From JANNAV01 sp031384695 (GTDB lineage Bacteria; Pseudomonadota; Alphaproteobacteria; Rhodobacterales; Rhodobacteraceae): a DNA stretch of 20,512 bases. The stretch covers positions 1-20,512 of the forward strand of contig JANNAV010000288.1 in assembly GCA_031384695.1 (NCBI GenBank). The letters are read 5' to 3'. The notes under the pieces are model-generated. The model made no database searches, was not told the origin of the DNA, and worked only from the letters and a program-made list of their open reading frames with translations. Below, piece by piece: positions 14,627-20,512 of the stretch. Both the position numbers and the translations under genes were made by a program. Each line of letters starts with the position of its first letter. Position 1 is the stretch's first letter.

Positions 14627-15381
14627 TAAATCGTGATGCCGCCATCGACGCAGATCGCCTGACCGGTCATGAACACCGAATCGTCCGAGGCCAGAAACGC
14701 GCAGATGGCTGCGATTTCAGATGGTTCGCCAAAGCGTCCGGCAGGCTGGCGGTCGATGAAGTATTTCAGCGCGGCCGCCTCGCTGCCCATGGATGCGACC
14801 AAGCCTGCGATGCGCCCGCGCAGTGACGGGCTGTCGACCGTGCCCGGGCAGACCGCGTTGAAGCGGATCTTTTGCGGCAGGTAATCGGCGGCGCAGGCCT
14901 TGGTCAGCCCGATCACGCCGCCCTTGGCCGCGCCGTACGCCGCCCGGTTGGCAAAGCCCTTGATCGATGAGGCGACCGAGGCAATCGTGATCACCGAGCC
15001 GCCATGCACCTTCATTTTCGGGATCACCGCGCCCAGCACGATGAAGGCGCTGTCCAGGCTGATCGTCATCGAACGGCGCCAGTCTTCGGGGGTGGTGGCC
15101 TCGATGGTGCCGTGATGGACGTACCCCACCGCATGGACCAGCACATCCACCCTGGCAAACCTTGCGGCGTAGGCCGCGACCGCATCCGCATCGGTGGCAT
15201 CAAGTTCGGCACATGAGGCGACGGCCAGATCCCGCAACAACGCCGCGTCGCGGTCCGAAGCGTGAACCTCGGCCCCTTCGGCGGCAAGGCGTTCGGCAAT
15301 CGCGCGGCCAATGCCCTGACCTGCGGCGGTGACAATGGCGGTGCGGCCGATCAGGCGGCGGGGCAGTTCAGCGGGGCTCAC
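14626..15381 (-). CDS. DHRS6/BDH2-like short-chain dehydrogenase
   Basis: A 251-aa SDR with an unusual cofactor loop TAAGQGIGRAIAERLA, D at 61, the HAVGYVHHGTI stretch, and the catalytic S135 (ITIASVASSIKGF), Y149 and K153. GLTKACAADYLPQKIRFNAVCPGTVDSPSLRGR and FMTGQAICVDGG match the DHRS6/BDH2 group (3-hydroxybutyrate or 4-oxoproline reductase in mammals). As I recall, bacterial 2-keto-3-deoxy-L-fuconate-type dehydrogenases belong nearby. I chose the GTG start at 15381 because GGGAG lies 7 nt upstream and it begins SPAELPRRLIGRTAIVTAAG, the usual N-terminus. An ATG at 15414 has no ribosome-binding site. The gene has its own promoter and palindromic operator, and is convergent with the sugar-acid operon. 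A link to that pathway is possible but unproven. Confidence 0.85.
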   Translation of the reverse strand: MSPAELPRRLIGRTAIVTAAGQGIGRAIAERLAAEGAEVHASDRDAALLRDLAVASCAELDATDADAVAAYAARFARVDVLVHAVGYVHHGTIEATTPEDWRRSMTISLDSAFIVLGAVIPKMKVHGGSVITIASVASSIKGFANRAAYGAAKGGVIGLTKACAADYLPQKIRFNAVCPGTVDSPSLRGRIAGLVASMGSEAAALKYFIDRQPAGRFGEPSEIAAICAFLASDDSVFMTGQAICVDGGITI

Positions 15382-15412
15382 GGTATTCTCCCAAGGGGTT
15401 GCGATCAGGAAC

Positions 15413-15427
15413 ATTATACGTCGTATA
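15413..15427 (-). promoter_or_regulatory. -10 box TATAAT overlapped by a perfect 13-bp palindrome, upstream of the SDR gene
   Basis: On the minus strand TATAAT occupies 15418-15413, about 32 nt ahead of the GTG start at 15381. TATACGTCGTATA (15415-15427) is a perfect odd palindrome covering most of it. The matching -35 at about 15436-15441 is poor. A repressor dimer bound here would block RNA polymerase directly. The ATAC/GTAT half-sites are of a size used by GntR- or LacI-type regulators, but the protein is not identified. Confidence 0.6.
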
Positions 15428-15560
15428 GCGGGAGGCATAGGGTAATTGCCGCTTTGTTGCGGCGCACGGCGAACCCGCGCGGCCAAATTCGCATCCGGGA
15501 TGGCAAGATATGGATGCTGCCGACGACCCCGCTCAGGGAACTGAAGGGCCATACGGCCTG

Positions 15561-15595
15561 CCCCCGGCGCGCCATCTGCGACAGCGCGCCGGGGG
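15561..15595 (-). terminator. Strong GC stem-loop after the LysR gene
   Basis: CCCCCGGCGCGC at 15561-15572 and GCGCGCCGGGGG at 15584-15595 form a perfect 12-bp stem with an 11-nt loop, 37 bp past the LysR stop on the minus strand. It sits between that gene and the downstream SDR promoter, as a terminator would. It is not followed by a T-run, so it is non-canonical. The rest of 15428-15632 shows no convincing gene. Confidence 0.55.
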
Positions 15596-15632
15596 TCGCC
15601 GGTTGCGTGGGCGCATGATCTGCCCGGCGGGT

Positions 15633-16532
15633 TCACGCCTTCGGCGCGACGATCTCGGACCAGACCGACCGGGCAACCACGCTTGCCTCGCCGAAAACCC
15701 GCACTGCCGTTACCTCCAACTGGTGCGATGGCAGTGTCGCCGAAAGATCGGCCAGCGTACCGTCCGCAATCCTCTGTCTGGCAAGCGAGCCCGGCACCCA
15801 GGCCACCGCCACCCCCACCGAGGCCAGTTCCAGTGCTGCCAGCGTCAGCGCGGTTTCCGCCTTGGGCGTCGGGCGGGTGATACTGCGCATCCGGGGCAGG
15901 ATCAGCCGCTCCAGCATTTGCCCCAGAAACACCTCGCCCGGATAGGCGATGTAAGGCAACTCACCCGACGCAAAGCCCGCATTCAGCGCCGCCCGGGCCG
16001 AGGTGGCGATCACCGGGATCAACCGGTCGTGGCCAAACACCGCCGTTTCAACGAAAGCGGCGCTGATCGGGTGATCCTCACCGGGCAAGCGATAAACAAT
16101 GGCGATATCGGCCTGCCGCGACAGCAGCATTGAAAAGCATTCGTCCAGATTGGCCGACCGCAGCCGCACATAGATATCCTCGCGCCGGGCGTGAATGCCC
16201 TTCAGGATCATCGGCGTCAGCGAGGTGGTCAGCGCGTGCTGGCTGGCAATGGTCAGCCGGTTCGAGGCCATCCGCTCGCCCCGCTGCAGATCGGTTACCA
16301 ACTGGCGCAGATCACCCGCCAGCTTGGCTATCTGGTCACGCTGTTCGGCGGTGGTGGGGCGCAGATGCACCGGCTTGCGGGTGCGGTCGAACAACTCGAC
16401 GCCAACCTGATCCTCGATATGCTGGATCCGCCGCGAAAATGCCGATTGCGTCAACCGCCTGCGATCCGCCGCCTCCTGAAACGAGCCGGTCTCGGCCACC
16501 GCCAGCAAATCCTCCAACCATTCCAGACGCAT
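15633..16532 (-). CDS. LysR-family transcriptional regulator, likely regulator of cuyA
   Basis: A 299-aa regulator. The winged helix-turn-helix lies at residues 1-60 (MRLEWLEDLLAVAETGSFQE, AADRRRLTQSAFSRRIQHIE), followed by the periplasmic-binding-like effector domain. The latter includes RLTIASQHALTTSLTPMIL, a sulfate/sulfonate-type small-ligand fold, and ELASVGVAVAWVPG. The frame extends to 16691, but the ATG at 16532 gives the canonical LysR N-terminus and has GGGGGGTGAAG just ahead. It is divergent from the cuyA-like gene across 113 bp containing a textbook T-N11-A site. By the usual LysR logic it activates cuyA and downstream genes in response to a sulfonate or intermediate and represses itself. 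S. pomeroyi has a regulator next to cuyA (named cuyR); equivalence is inferred. Confidence 0.88.
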   Translation of the reverse strand: MRLEWLEDLLAVAETGSFQEAADRRRLTQSAFSRRIQHIEDQVGVELFDRTRKPVHLRPTTAEQRDQIAKLAGDLRQLVTDLQRGERMASNRLTIASQHALTTSLTPMILKGIHARREDIYVRLRSANLDECFSMLLSRQADIAIVYRLPGEDHPISAAFVETAVFGHDRLIPVIATSARAALNAGFASGELPYIAYPGEVFLGQMLERLILPRMRSITRPTPKAETALTLAALELASVGVAVAWVPGSLARQRIADGTLADLSATLPSHQLEVTAVRVFGEASVVARSVWSEIVAPKA

Positions 16533-16645
16533 CTTCACCCCCCTAATATGCAGGTTCTGCATGATATCTGTAGTATTTCGAATTTGCTTTGCAAAGGTCA
16601 CTCTGCAACTGTCGGATTGATCAAGTCTCGATAAAGGACAACGCA
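16533..16645. promoter_or_regulatory. Divergent LysR/cuyA promoter region with a T-N11-A box
   Basis: ATGCAGGTTCTGCAT at 16548-16562 is a perfect 6-bp inverted repeat with a 3-bp centre and contains T16549-N11-A16561, the LysR recognition pattern. A 10-bp palindrome CTTTGCAAAG follows at 16587-16596, between it and the cuyA start, where an activation site could lie. The box is only 16 bp from the LysR start codon, which suits autorepression. The -35/-10 elements were not resolved. Confidence 0.6.
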
Positions 16646-17665
16646 ATGCACCTGGCCCGGTTTCCCCGTGTTTTCCTTGCCCACCTGCCAACCCCGCTGG
16701 AACGGCTGGACCGGTTAAGCCATGAATTGGGCGGGCCCGAGATCTGGATCAAACGCGACGATTGTACCGGCCTTTCCACCGGCGGCAACAAGACCCGCAA
16801 GCTGGAATTTCTGATGGCCGAGGCGCAGGCGATGGGCGCAGATGTGGTGATGACCCAAGGCGCCACCCAATCGAACCACGCCCGCCAGACTGCCGCCTTT
16901 TCGGCCAAACTGGGCATGGCCTGCCATATCTTGCTGGAAGACCGCACCGGCTCGAACAATCACAACTATAACCTGAACGGCAACGTGCTGCTCGATCATC
17001 TGCACGGTGCTGTCACCGAAAAGCGCCCCGGCGGCGCCGATATGCAGGCCGAGATGGAGAAATCCGCCGAAACCATGCGCGCGTCGGGCCGCAAGGTTTA
17101 TATCATTCCGGGCGGCGGATCGAACCCGACGGGCGCGCTCGGCTATGTCAACTGCGCGTTCGAACTGCTGGGTCAGGCGAATGACCGCGGCCTGGTGATC
17201 GACCATCTGGTCACAGCCACCGGCTCGGCGGGCACGCAGGCGGGGTTGATCGTGGGGCTGAAGGCGATCAGCGCCGGCATTCCGCTTTTGGGGTTCGGCG
17301 TGCGCGCGCCGCAACAAAAGCAGGAAGACAACGTGTTCGCGCTGGCGCAGCGCACGGCGGAAAAGCTGGGCTGCGCCGGCATTGTCGCGCGCAGTGATGT
17401 GGTGGCCGATTGCAACTATGTCGGGCCGGGGTATGGCGTGCCGCAAGCCGATACGCTGGAGGCCATCCGCATGTTTGCAGAACTGGAAGGCATTCTGCTG
17501 GACCCGGTTTATTCCGGCAAAGGCGCGGCGGGGCTGATTGATTATTGCCGCAAGGGGCGGTTCAAAAAGGGCGAACGGGTGGTGTTCCTGCACACCGGCG
17601 GCTCGGTGGCGCTGTTTGGCTATGACGCGGTGTTTGCCGATGCGGCCACGGCTGCGGCGGGATAA
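16646..17665 (+). CDS. cuyA: L-cysteate sulfo-lyase / D-cysteine desulfhydrase family PLP enzyme
   Basis: A 339-aa fold-type II PLP enzyme of the ACC-deaminase/D-cysteine desulfhydrase family. CuyA converts L-cysteate to pyruvate, ammonium and sulfite. Visible features: substrate start TPLERLDRLSHELGGPEIWIKRDDCTGL, the Schiff-base lysine K49 in STGGNKTRKLEF, TQGATQSNHARQTAA binding the cofactor ring and carboxylate, IIPGGGSNPTGALGYVNCA and the phosphate cradle ATGSAGTQAGL. I chose the ATG at 16646, with AAAGGA 7 nt upstream, over the upstream extension to 16589. The context supports CuyA over the desulfhydrase: a divergent LysR gene and a taurine-type importer downstream. The two activities cannot be separated from sequence with certainty. 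The racemase gene starts 3 bp after it. Confidence 0.82.
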   Translation: MHLARFPRVFLAHLPTPLERLDRLSHELGGPEIWIKRDDCTGLSTGGNKTRKLEFLMAEAQAMGADVVMTQGATQSNHARQTAAFSAKLGMACHILLEDRTGSNNHNYNLNGNVLLDHLHGAVTEKRPGGADMQAEMEKSAETMRASGRKVYIIPGGGSNPTGALGYVNCAFELLGQANDRGLVIDHLVTATGSAGTQAGLIVGLKAISAGIPLLGFGVRAPQQKQEDNVFALAQRTAEKLGCAGIVARSDVVADCNYVGPGYGVPQADTLEAIRMFAELEGILLDPVYSGKGAAGLIDYCRKGRFKKGERVVFLHTGGSVALFGYDAVFADAATAAAG

Positions 17666-17668
17666 GCG

Positions 17669-18421
17669 ATGCGCAGGGTTGGCATCCTTGGCGGCATGGG
17701 GCCACAGGCCACGGTCCTTCTGATGCAAAAGATCATTACCGCCACGCCTGCGGGCGACGATGCCGGCCATATCCCGCTGATCGTCGATCAGAACCCGCAA
17801 GTGCCCTCGCGTATCCACCATCTGATCGAAGGTGGCGGCGAGGATCCCGGCCCGGTGCTGGCGGCGATGGCGCGGCGGTTGCAGGTGGCGGGGGCCGAGG
17901 CGCTGGCGATGCCCTGCAACACCGCGCATCACTTCGCGCCGCAGATCAGGGCGGCGGCAAACCTGCCGTTCATCGACATGGTACAGCTTTCGGTGGCGCG
18001 GGCGCTGCAACTGGCGGGAAAAGGTACGCGCGTGGGCATTCTTGCCTCGCCTGCCGTGCGGCAGGTCGGCCTTTTCGATGCGGCCTTCGCGGCGGCCGGG
18101 CTTACGGCGATCTATGCAAGCGACGAGGCGGCGATGCTGTCCACCATCCGTGCCATCAAGGCGGGCGAGGTGACAAACAGCGCAAGGGCAACGCTTGCGC
18201 ACGCCTCGGCGGACCTTCTGGCCGAAGGCTGCACCGTACAGATGATCGCCTGCACCGAGTTTTCCCTGATCGCCGATGCGGTGGCCCCAGAGGCCACATC
18301 CTTCGACACGCTGGACGAACTGGTCCGCGGTATCATAGCCTTTGCCATGAACCGCGGCGCAGACCATAAAAGGGCGGACCGCTTTCCGCCAATAAAAAGC
18401 GCGCAAGCGCCCACGCCTTAA
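17669..18421 (+). CDS. Aspartate/glutamate-type amino acid racemase
   Basis: A 250-aa cofactor-independent racemase of the Asp/Glu/hydantoin family (usual length about 230-250). It begins RRVGILGGMGPQATV and carries both catalytic cysteines, C83 in AMPCNTAHH and C195 in MIACTEFSL, so it should be a true racemase rather than a decarboxylase relative. The gene starts only 3 bp after cuyA and precedes tauA by 19 bp, so it belongs to the same operon. Cysteate is an analogue of aspartate, so a plausible job is interconverting D- and L-cysteate to feed CuyA; this is inference. A short basic, proline-containing tail (about the last 20 residues) follows the conserved fold. Aspartate racemase with an unrelated role is the alternative. 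Confidence 0.85.
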   Translation: MRRVGILGGMGPQATVLLMQKIITATPAGDDAGHIPLIVDQNPQVPSRIHHLIEGGGEDPGPVLAAMARRLQVAGAEALAMPCNTAHHFAPQIRAAANLPFIDMVQLSVARALQLAGKGTRVGILASPAVRQVGLFDAAFAAAGLTAIYASDEAAMLSTIRAIKAGEVTNSARATLAHASADLLAEGCTVQMIACTEFSLIADAVAPEATSFDTLDELVRGIIAFAMNRGADHKRADRFPPIKSAQAPTP

Positions 18422-18440
18422 CCCAACAAGGAGACGACCC

Positions 18441-19427
18441 ATGACATCCACTCTTGCGAAACTTCTGATCGGCACCGCCGCCCTCGCGCTGACCGCAGGC
18501 ACGGCTTTGGCCGAAAACGTGATCATCGGCATTTTCGGCAACCCGACGCCGATGCAGGTCGCCCGCGCCGAAGGCAAGTTCGACGCCGCCACCGGCTGGA
18601 CCATCGAGTGGCGCCAGTTCGGCTCGGGCACCGAAGTGATCGCCGCGATGGCCTCCGGTGATGTGCAGGTGTCCGAACTCGGCTCGTCTCCCCTGTCGAT
18701 CGGCACCAGTCAGGGCCTTGAGATTCAGCTGTTCATGATCGCCGAGGGCCTCGGCACTGCTGAAAGCCTGATCGCCACCAAAACCTCGGGCATCACCAAA
18801 CTGGAAGACGTGAAGGGCAAGCGCATCGCCGTGCCGGTAGGCTCGACCGCGCATTACTCGCTGATGGGCGGCCTTGCCCATGCAGGCATCGCGGAAACCG
18901 ATGTCACCATCATGAACCTGCCCGCCGACCAGATCGCCGCCGCCTGGGATTCGGGCCAGGTTGACGCCGCCTTCATCTGGGAGCCGGTGCAGAACCAGAT
19001 CCTGCAAACCGGCACCTTCATCCTCGGCGCCGATCAGACTGCGGCCTGGGGCTTTCCCACCTTTGACGGCTGGGTGGTGAACAAGGAATTCGCCGCCGCC
19101 AATGCCGATGCGATGGTGGCATTTGCGAAAACGGTGAACGAGGCGAACATGGCCTATCTCGCCGATCCCGCCGCCTGGACCGCCGACAGCGATCCCGTCA
19201 AGAAGATCGCCGAAATGACCGGCGCCGCCCCCGATCAGGTGCCGGGCATCCTCAAGGGCTTCACCTTCATCCCGCTGGCCGATCAGCTTGCGCCAGCCTG
19301 GCTGGGCGGTGCTGCGGCCAACATGAAGACCACCGCCGATTTCCTGGTCAAGGCAGGCCGGATCGACGCGGCAATCGACGACTATTCGGCCTTCGTCACC
19401 ACCGCCATCGCCGAGGCGGCAAAGTAG
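18441..19427 (+). CDS. tauA: Taurine/sulfonate ABC transporter periplasmic binding protein
   Basis: A 328-aa NitT/TauT-family binding protein (E. coli TauA is 320 aa). A Sec signal peptide covers residues 1-24 (MTSTLAKLLIGTAALALTAG, TALA), with the mature start at ENVIIGIFG. Regions closely like TauA include WRQFGSGTEVIAAMASGDVQ, LGSSPLSIGTSQGLEIQLF, KGKRIAVPVGSTAHYSL, DQIAAAWDSGQVDAAFIWEPV and DDYSAFVT near the end. It binds a sulfonate such as taurine or, given cuyA, cysteate in the periplasm. AAGGAG lies about 7 nt before the ATG. It follows the racemase gene by 19 bp and is separated from tauB by an 82-bp gap holding a strong stem-loop. The exact sulfonate preference is not determined by the sequence. 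Confidence 0.88.
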   Translation: MTSTLAKLLIGTAALALTAGTALAENVIIGIFGNPTPMQVARAEGKFDAATGWTIEWRQFGSGTEVIAAMASGDVQVSELGSSPLSIGTSQGLEIQLFMIAEGLGTAESLIATKTSGITKLEDVKGKRIAVPVGSTAHYSLMGGLAHAGIAETDVTIMNLPADQIAAAWDSGQVDAAFIWEPVQNQILQTGTFILGADQTAAWGFPTFDGWVVNKEFAAANADAMVAFAKTVNEANMAYLADPAAWTADSDPVKKIAEMTGAAPDQVPGILKGFTFIPLADQLAPAWLGGAAANMKTTADFLVKAGRIDAAIDDYSAFVTTAIAEAAK

Positions 19428-19438
19428 CACCTGCGCCA

Positions 19439-19485
19439 TTGCCGAAAGCGGGCCTTCCCGCCTTCGGCCACCCCGCTTTCGGCAA
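19439..19485 (+). other. tauA-tauB intercistronic stem-loop with two alternative right arms
   Basis: TTGCCGAAAGCGGG (19439-19452) pairs perfectly with CCCGCTTTCGGCAA (19472-19485). The left arm can instead pair, with one mismatch, to the nearer near-copy CCCGCCTTCGGC (19457-19468) using a 4-nt CCTT loop. The structure begins 11 bp after the tauA stop and has no T-run. It probably raises tauA message relative to tauBC by blocking 3' decay or by partial termination. Confidence 0.6.
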
Positions 19486-19509
19486 CAGGCTGCGGCACAA
19501 GGAGGCATC

Positions 19510-20298
19510 ATGGGCCTGAATATCAGACAAGCATCGGTTGTCTACCCCACCGCCGACGGCCGCCCCCCGGTCGAGGCTTTGCGCCAGATTGATCTCGATA
19601 TCGTCAACGATGATTTCGTCGTGGCCCTTGGCGCTTCGGGCTGCGGCAAATCCACCCTGCTGTCGCTGATAGCAGGGTTTCTGTCGCCCTCATCGGGCGA
19701 GATTCTGCTGGACGGTGCGCGTGTGCAGGGCCCCGGTGCCGACCGCGCCGTGGTGTTTCAGAAACACGCGCTGCTCCCCTGGCTCAATGTTCTCGACAAC
19801 GTGGCTTTCGGGCTGAAACTGCAAGGCATCGGCCAGACCAAACGCTATGAGATCGCCCGCAGCTTCATCAAACTCCTCGGCCTCAGCGATTTTGAGGACG
19901 CCCGCGTCTACAAACTTTCCGGCGGCATGCAGCAGCGCGTCGGCATCGCCCGCGCCCTTACCTGCGACCCCAAGGTGCTGCTGATGGACGAACCCCTGGG
20001 CGCGCTTGACGCGCTGACCCGCGAAAAGGCGCAGGAGTTGATCCTGAACATCTGGCACAAGACCGCGAAATCGGTGTTCTTCATCACCCATTCGGTCGAA
20101 GAGGCGCTGTTCATGGGCACTAAACTGATCGTGATGTCGCCACGCCCCGGCCGCATCGCCCACCGTTTCGATCTGCCGTTCTCGCGGCAGTTTCTCGGCG
20201 GCGCGCCTGCGCGCGAGGTCAAGGCCAGCCGCGAATTTATCGCCCTGCGCGAAGACGTTCTGAAAATCATCTTTTCGGATGAGGAGGTCGAGGCATGA
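19510..20298 (+). CDS. tauB: Taurine/sulfonate ABC transporter ATPase
   Basis: A 262-aa ATPase (E. coli TauB is 255 aa). Walker A is GASGCGKST at 41-49, the Q-loop VVFQKHALLPWLNVLDNVAFG is the typical TauB/SsuB form, the signature is LSGGMQQRVGIARAL, Walker B LLMDEPLGALD and the switch histidine THSVEEA. The C-terminal SPRPGRIAHRFDLPF stretch is also typical of NitT/TauT ATPases. It energises sulfonate import with TauA and TauC at the inner face of the membrane. A strong AAGGAGG lies just before the ATG (19499-19505). Its stop overlaps the tauC start by 4 bp (ATGA at 20295-20298), so the two are co-translated. Confidence 0.92.
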   Translation: MGLNIRQASVVYPTADGRPPVEALRQIDLDIVNDDFVVALGASGCGKSTLLSLIAGFLSPSSGEILLDGARVQGPGADRAVVFQKHALLPWLNVLDNVAFGLKLQGIGQTKRYEIARSFIKLLGLSDFEDARVYKLSGGMQQRVGIARALTCDPKVLLMDEPLGALDALTREKAQELILNIWHKTAKSVFFITHSVEEALFMGTKLIVMSPRPGRIAHRFDLPFSRQFLGGAPAREVKASREFIALREDVLKIIFSDEEVEA

Positions 20299-20512
20299 CA
20301 GAGCATTCCTATCCCAACACCCAAGGCAAGAAAAAGGGCATCTTCTTTTTCCTGATGAAGGCCCGCGCCACCAAACCCGGTGAAACCTACGGCGTGCCGG
20401 GGCAGGGCGACACAAGGCTGTTGTCAATCGCCTCGATCCTGACCATCATCTTTGTCTGGTGGCTGTTCACCAGCATGGGCTGGGTCAAACCGCTGTTCCT
20501 GCCATCCCCGCA
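20295..20512 (+). CDS. tauC: Taurine/sulfonate ABC transporter permease, N-terminus only, partial
   Basis: The window ends 72 codons into this gene. The visible protein begins MTEHSYPNTQGKKKGIFFFL, a basic cytoplasmic leader. A first membrane span follows (LLSIASILTIIFVWWLFTSM), then GWVKPLFLPSP, the short periplasmic segment typical of TauC/SsuC permeases. The start is set by the 4-bp overlap with tauB and GAGG upstream. It should form the homodimeric membrane channel for sulfonate uptake. The binding-protein-dependent transport domain lies beyond the right edge. Confidence 0.85.
   Translation, partial: MTEHSYPNTQGKKKGIFFFLMKARATKPGETYGVPGQGDTRLLSIASILTIIFVWWLFTSMGWVKPLFLPSP

Noticed and set aside
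15382..15636. N-terminal extension of the DHRS6-like dehydrogenase to an ATG at 15636
   Set aside because: The extension would read through the LysR-gene terminator hairpin and the -10/operator; GTG at 15381 has a good ribosome-binding site and gives the standard SDR length.
16646..17665. ACC deaminase as the identity of the cuyA-like gene
   Set aside because: Same family, but the sulfonate-type importer downstream and the close match in my memory to S. pomeroyi CuyA favour cysteate sulfo-lyase; D-cysteine desulfhydrase remains the real alternative.
16715..18706. A 663-codon minus-strand open frame opposite cuyA, the racemase and the start of tauA
   Set aside because: Antisense shadow spanning three well-supported genes; no motif, no ribosome-binding site, and low-complexity basic composition.

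Overview
The window looks like chromosomal DNA of a Rhodobacteraceae-type alphaproteobacterium (Rhodobacter/Roseobacter relatives). The base composition is GC-rich and genes are tightly packed with ATGA start/stop overlaps. The gene set is typical of that family: a SmoC/SmoE-type polyol operon, an omega-transaminase that closely resembles the Ruegeria (Silicibacter) pomeroyi enzyme as I remember it, FCD-type GntR regulators, and a cysteate sulfo-lyase with TauABC. These assignments come from reading the proteins, not from a database search. No tRNA, rRNA, CRISPR array, insertion sequence or phage gene was seen.

Layout. (1) 1-1858, minus strand: HAD hydrolase, then a SorC/DeoR-type sugar-binding regulator (SmoC-like), then the first 34 codons of a periplasmic sugar/polyol-binding protein (SmoE-like) running off the left edge. 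(2) 2057-4221, plus strand: a GntR/FCD regulator followed by a class III amine:pyruvate aminotransferase. An 18-bp perfect palindrome plus a degenerate second copy lies between them. (3) 4179-14538: a divergent sugar-acid island. Leftward: uxuA (mannonate dehydratase), an RraA/HMG-aldolase-like protein and an aldose-1-epimerase-like protein. Rightward: a second GntR/FCD regulator, a ribose-type ABC importer (binding protein, double ATPase, permease), a short-chain dehydrogenase, a second divergent UxuA-family protein and an SMP-30-type lactonase. Two copies of a FadR-type operator lie in the shared promoter region. (4) 14626-15381, minus: a DHRS6/BDH2-like dehydrogenase with its own promoter and a perfect 13-bp palindrome over the -10 box. 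(5) 15633-20512: a LysR regulator divergent from cuyA (L-cysteate sulfo-lyase / D-cysteine desulfhydrase family), an Asp/Glu-type racemase, then tauA, tauB and the start of tauC, which is cut by the right edge.

How the genes may work together. The island in (3) has one candidate enzyme for each step of a non-phosphorylative or uronate-type sugar-acid route: uptake, mutarotation, oxidation by the SDR, lactone opening by SMP-30, dehydration by a UxuA-family enzyme and retro-aldol cleavage by the RraA-like protein. Its substrate cannot be read from the sequence. The cluster in (5) fits import of a C2/C3 sulfonate by TauABC, with cysteate desulfonated to pyruvate, sulfite and ammonium by CuyA. 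The racemase wedged between cuyA and tauA is the unusual part and suggests use of both cysteate enantiomers.

No intergenic stretch exceeds 300 bp. The longest (15382-15632) holds a strong hairpin behind the LysR gene and the promoter/operator of the SDR gene. The most notable items are the cuyA-racemase-tauABC arrangement, the divergent UxuA/RraA/SMP-30 island, and several operator-like palindromes placed next to cognate-type regulators.
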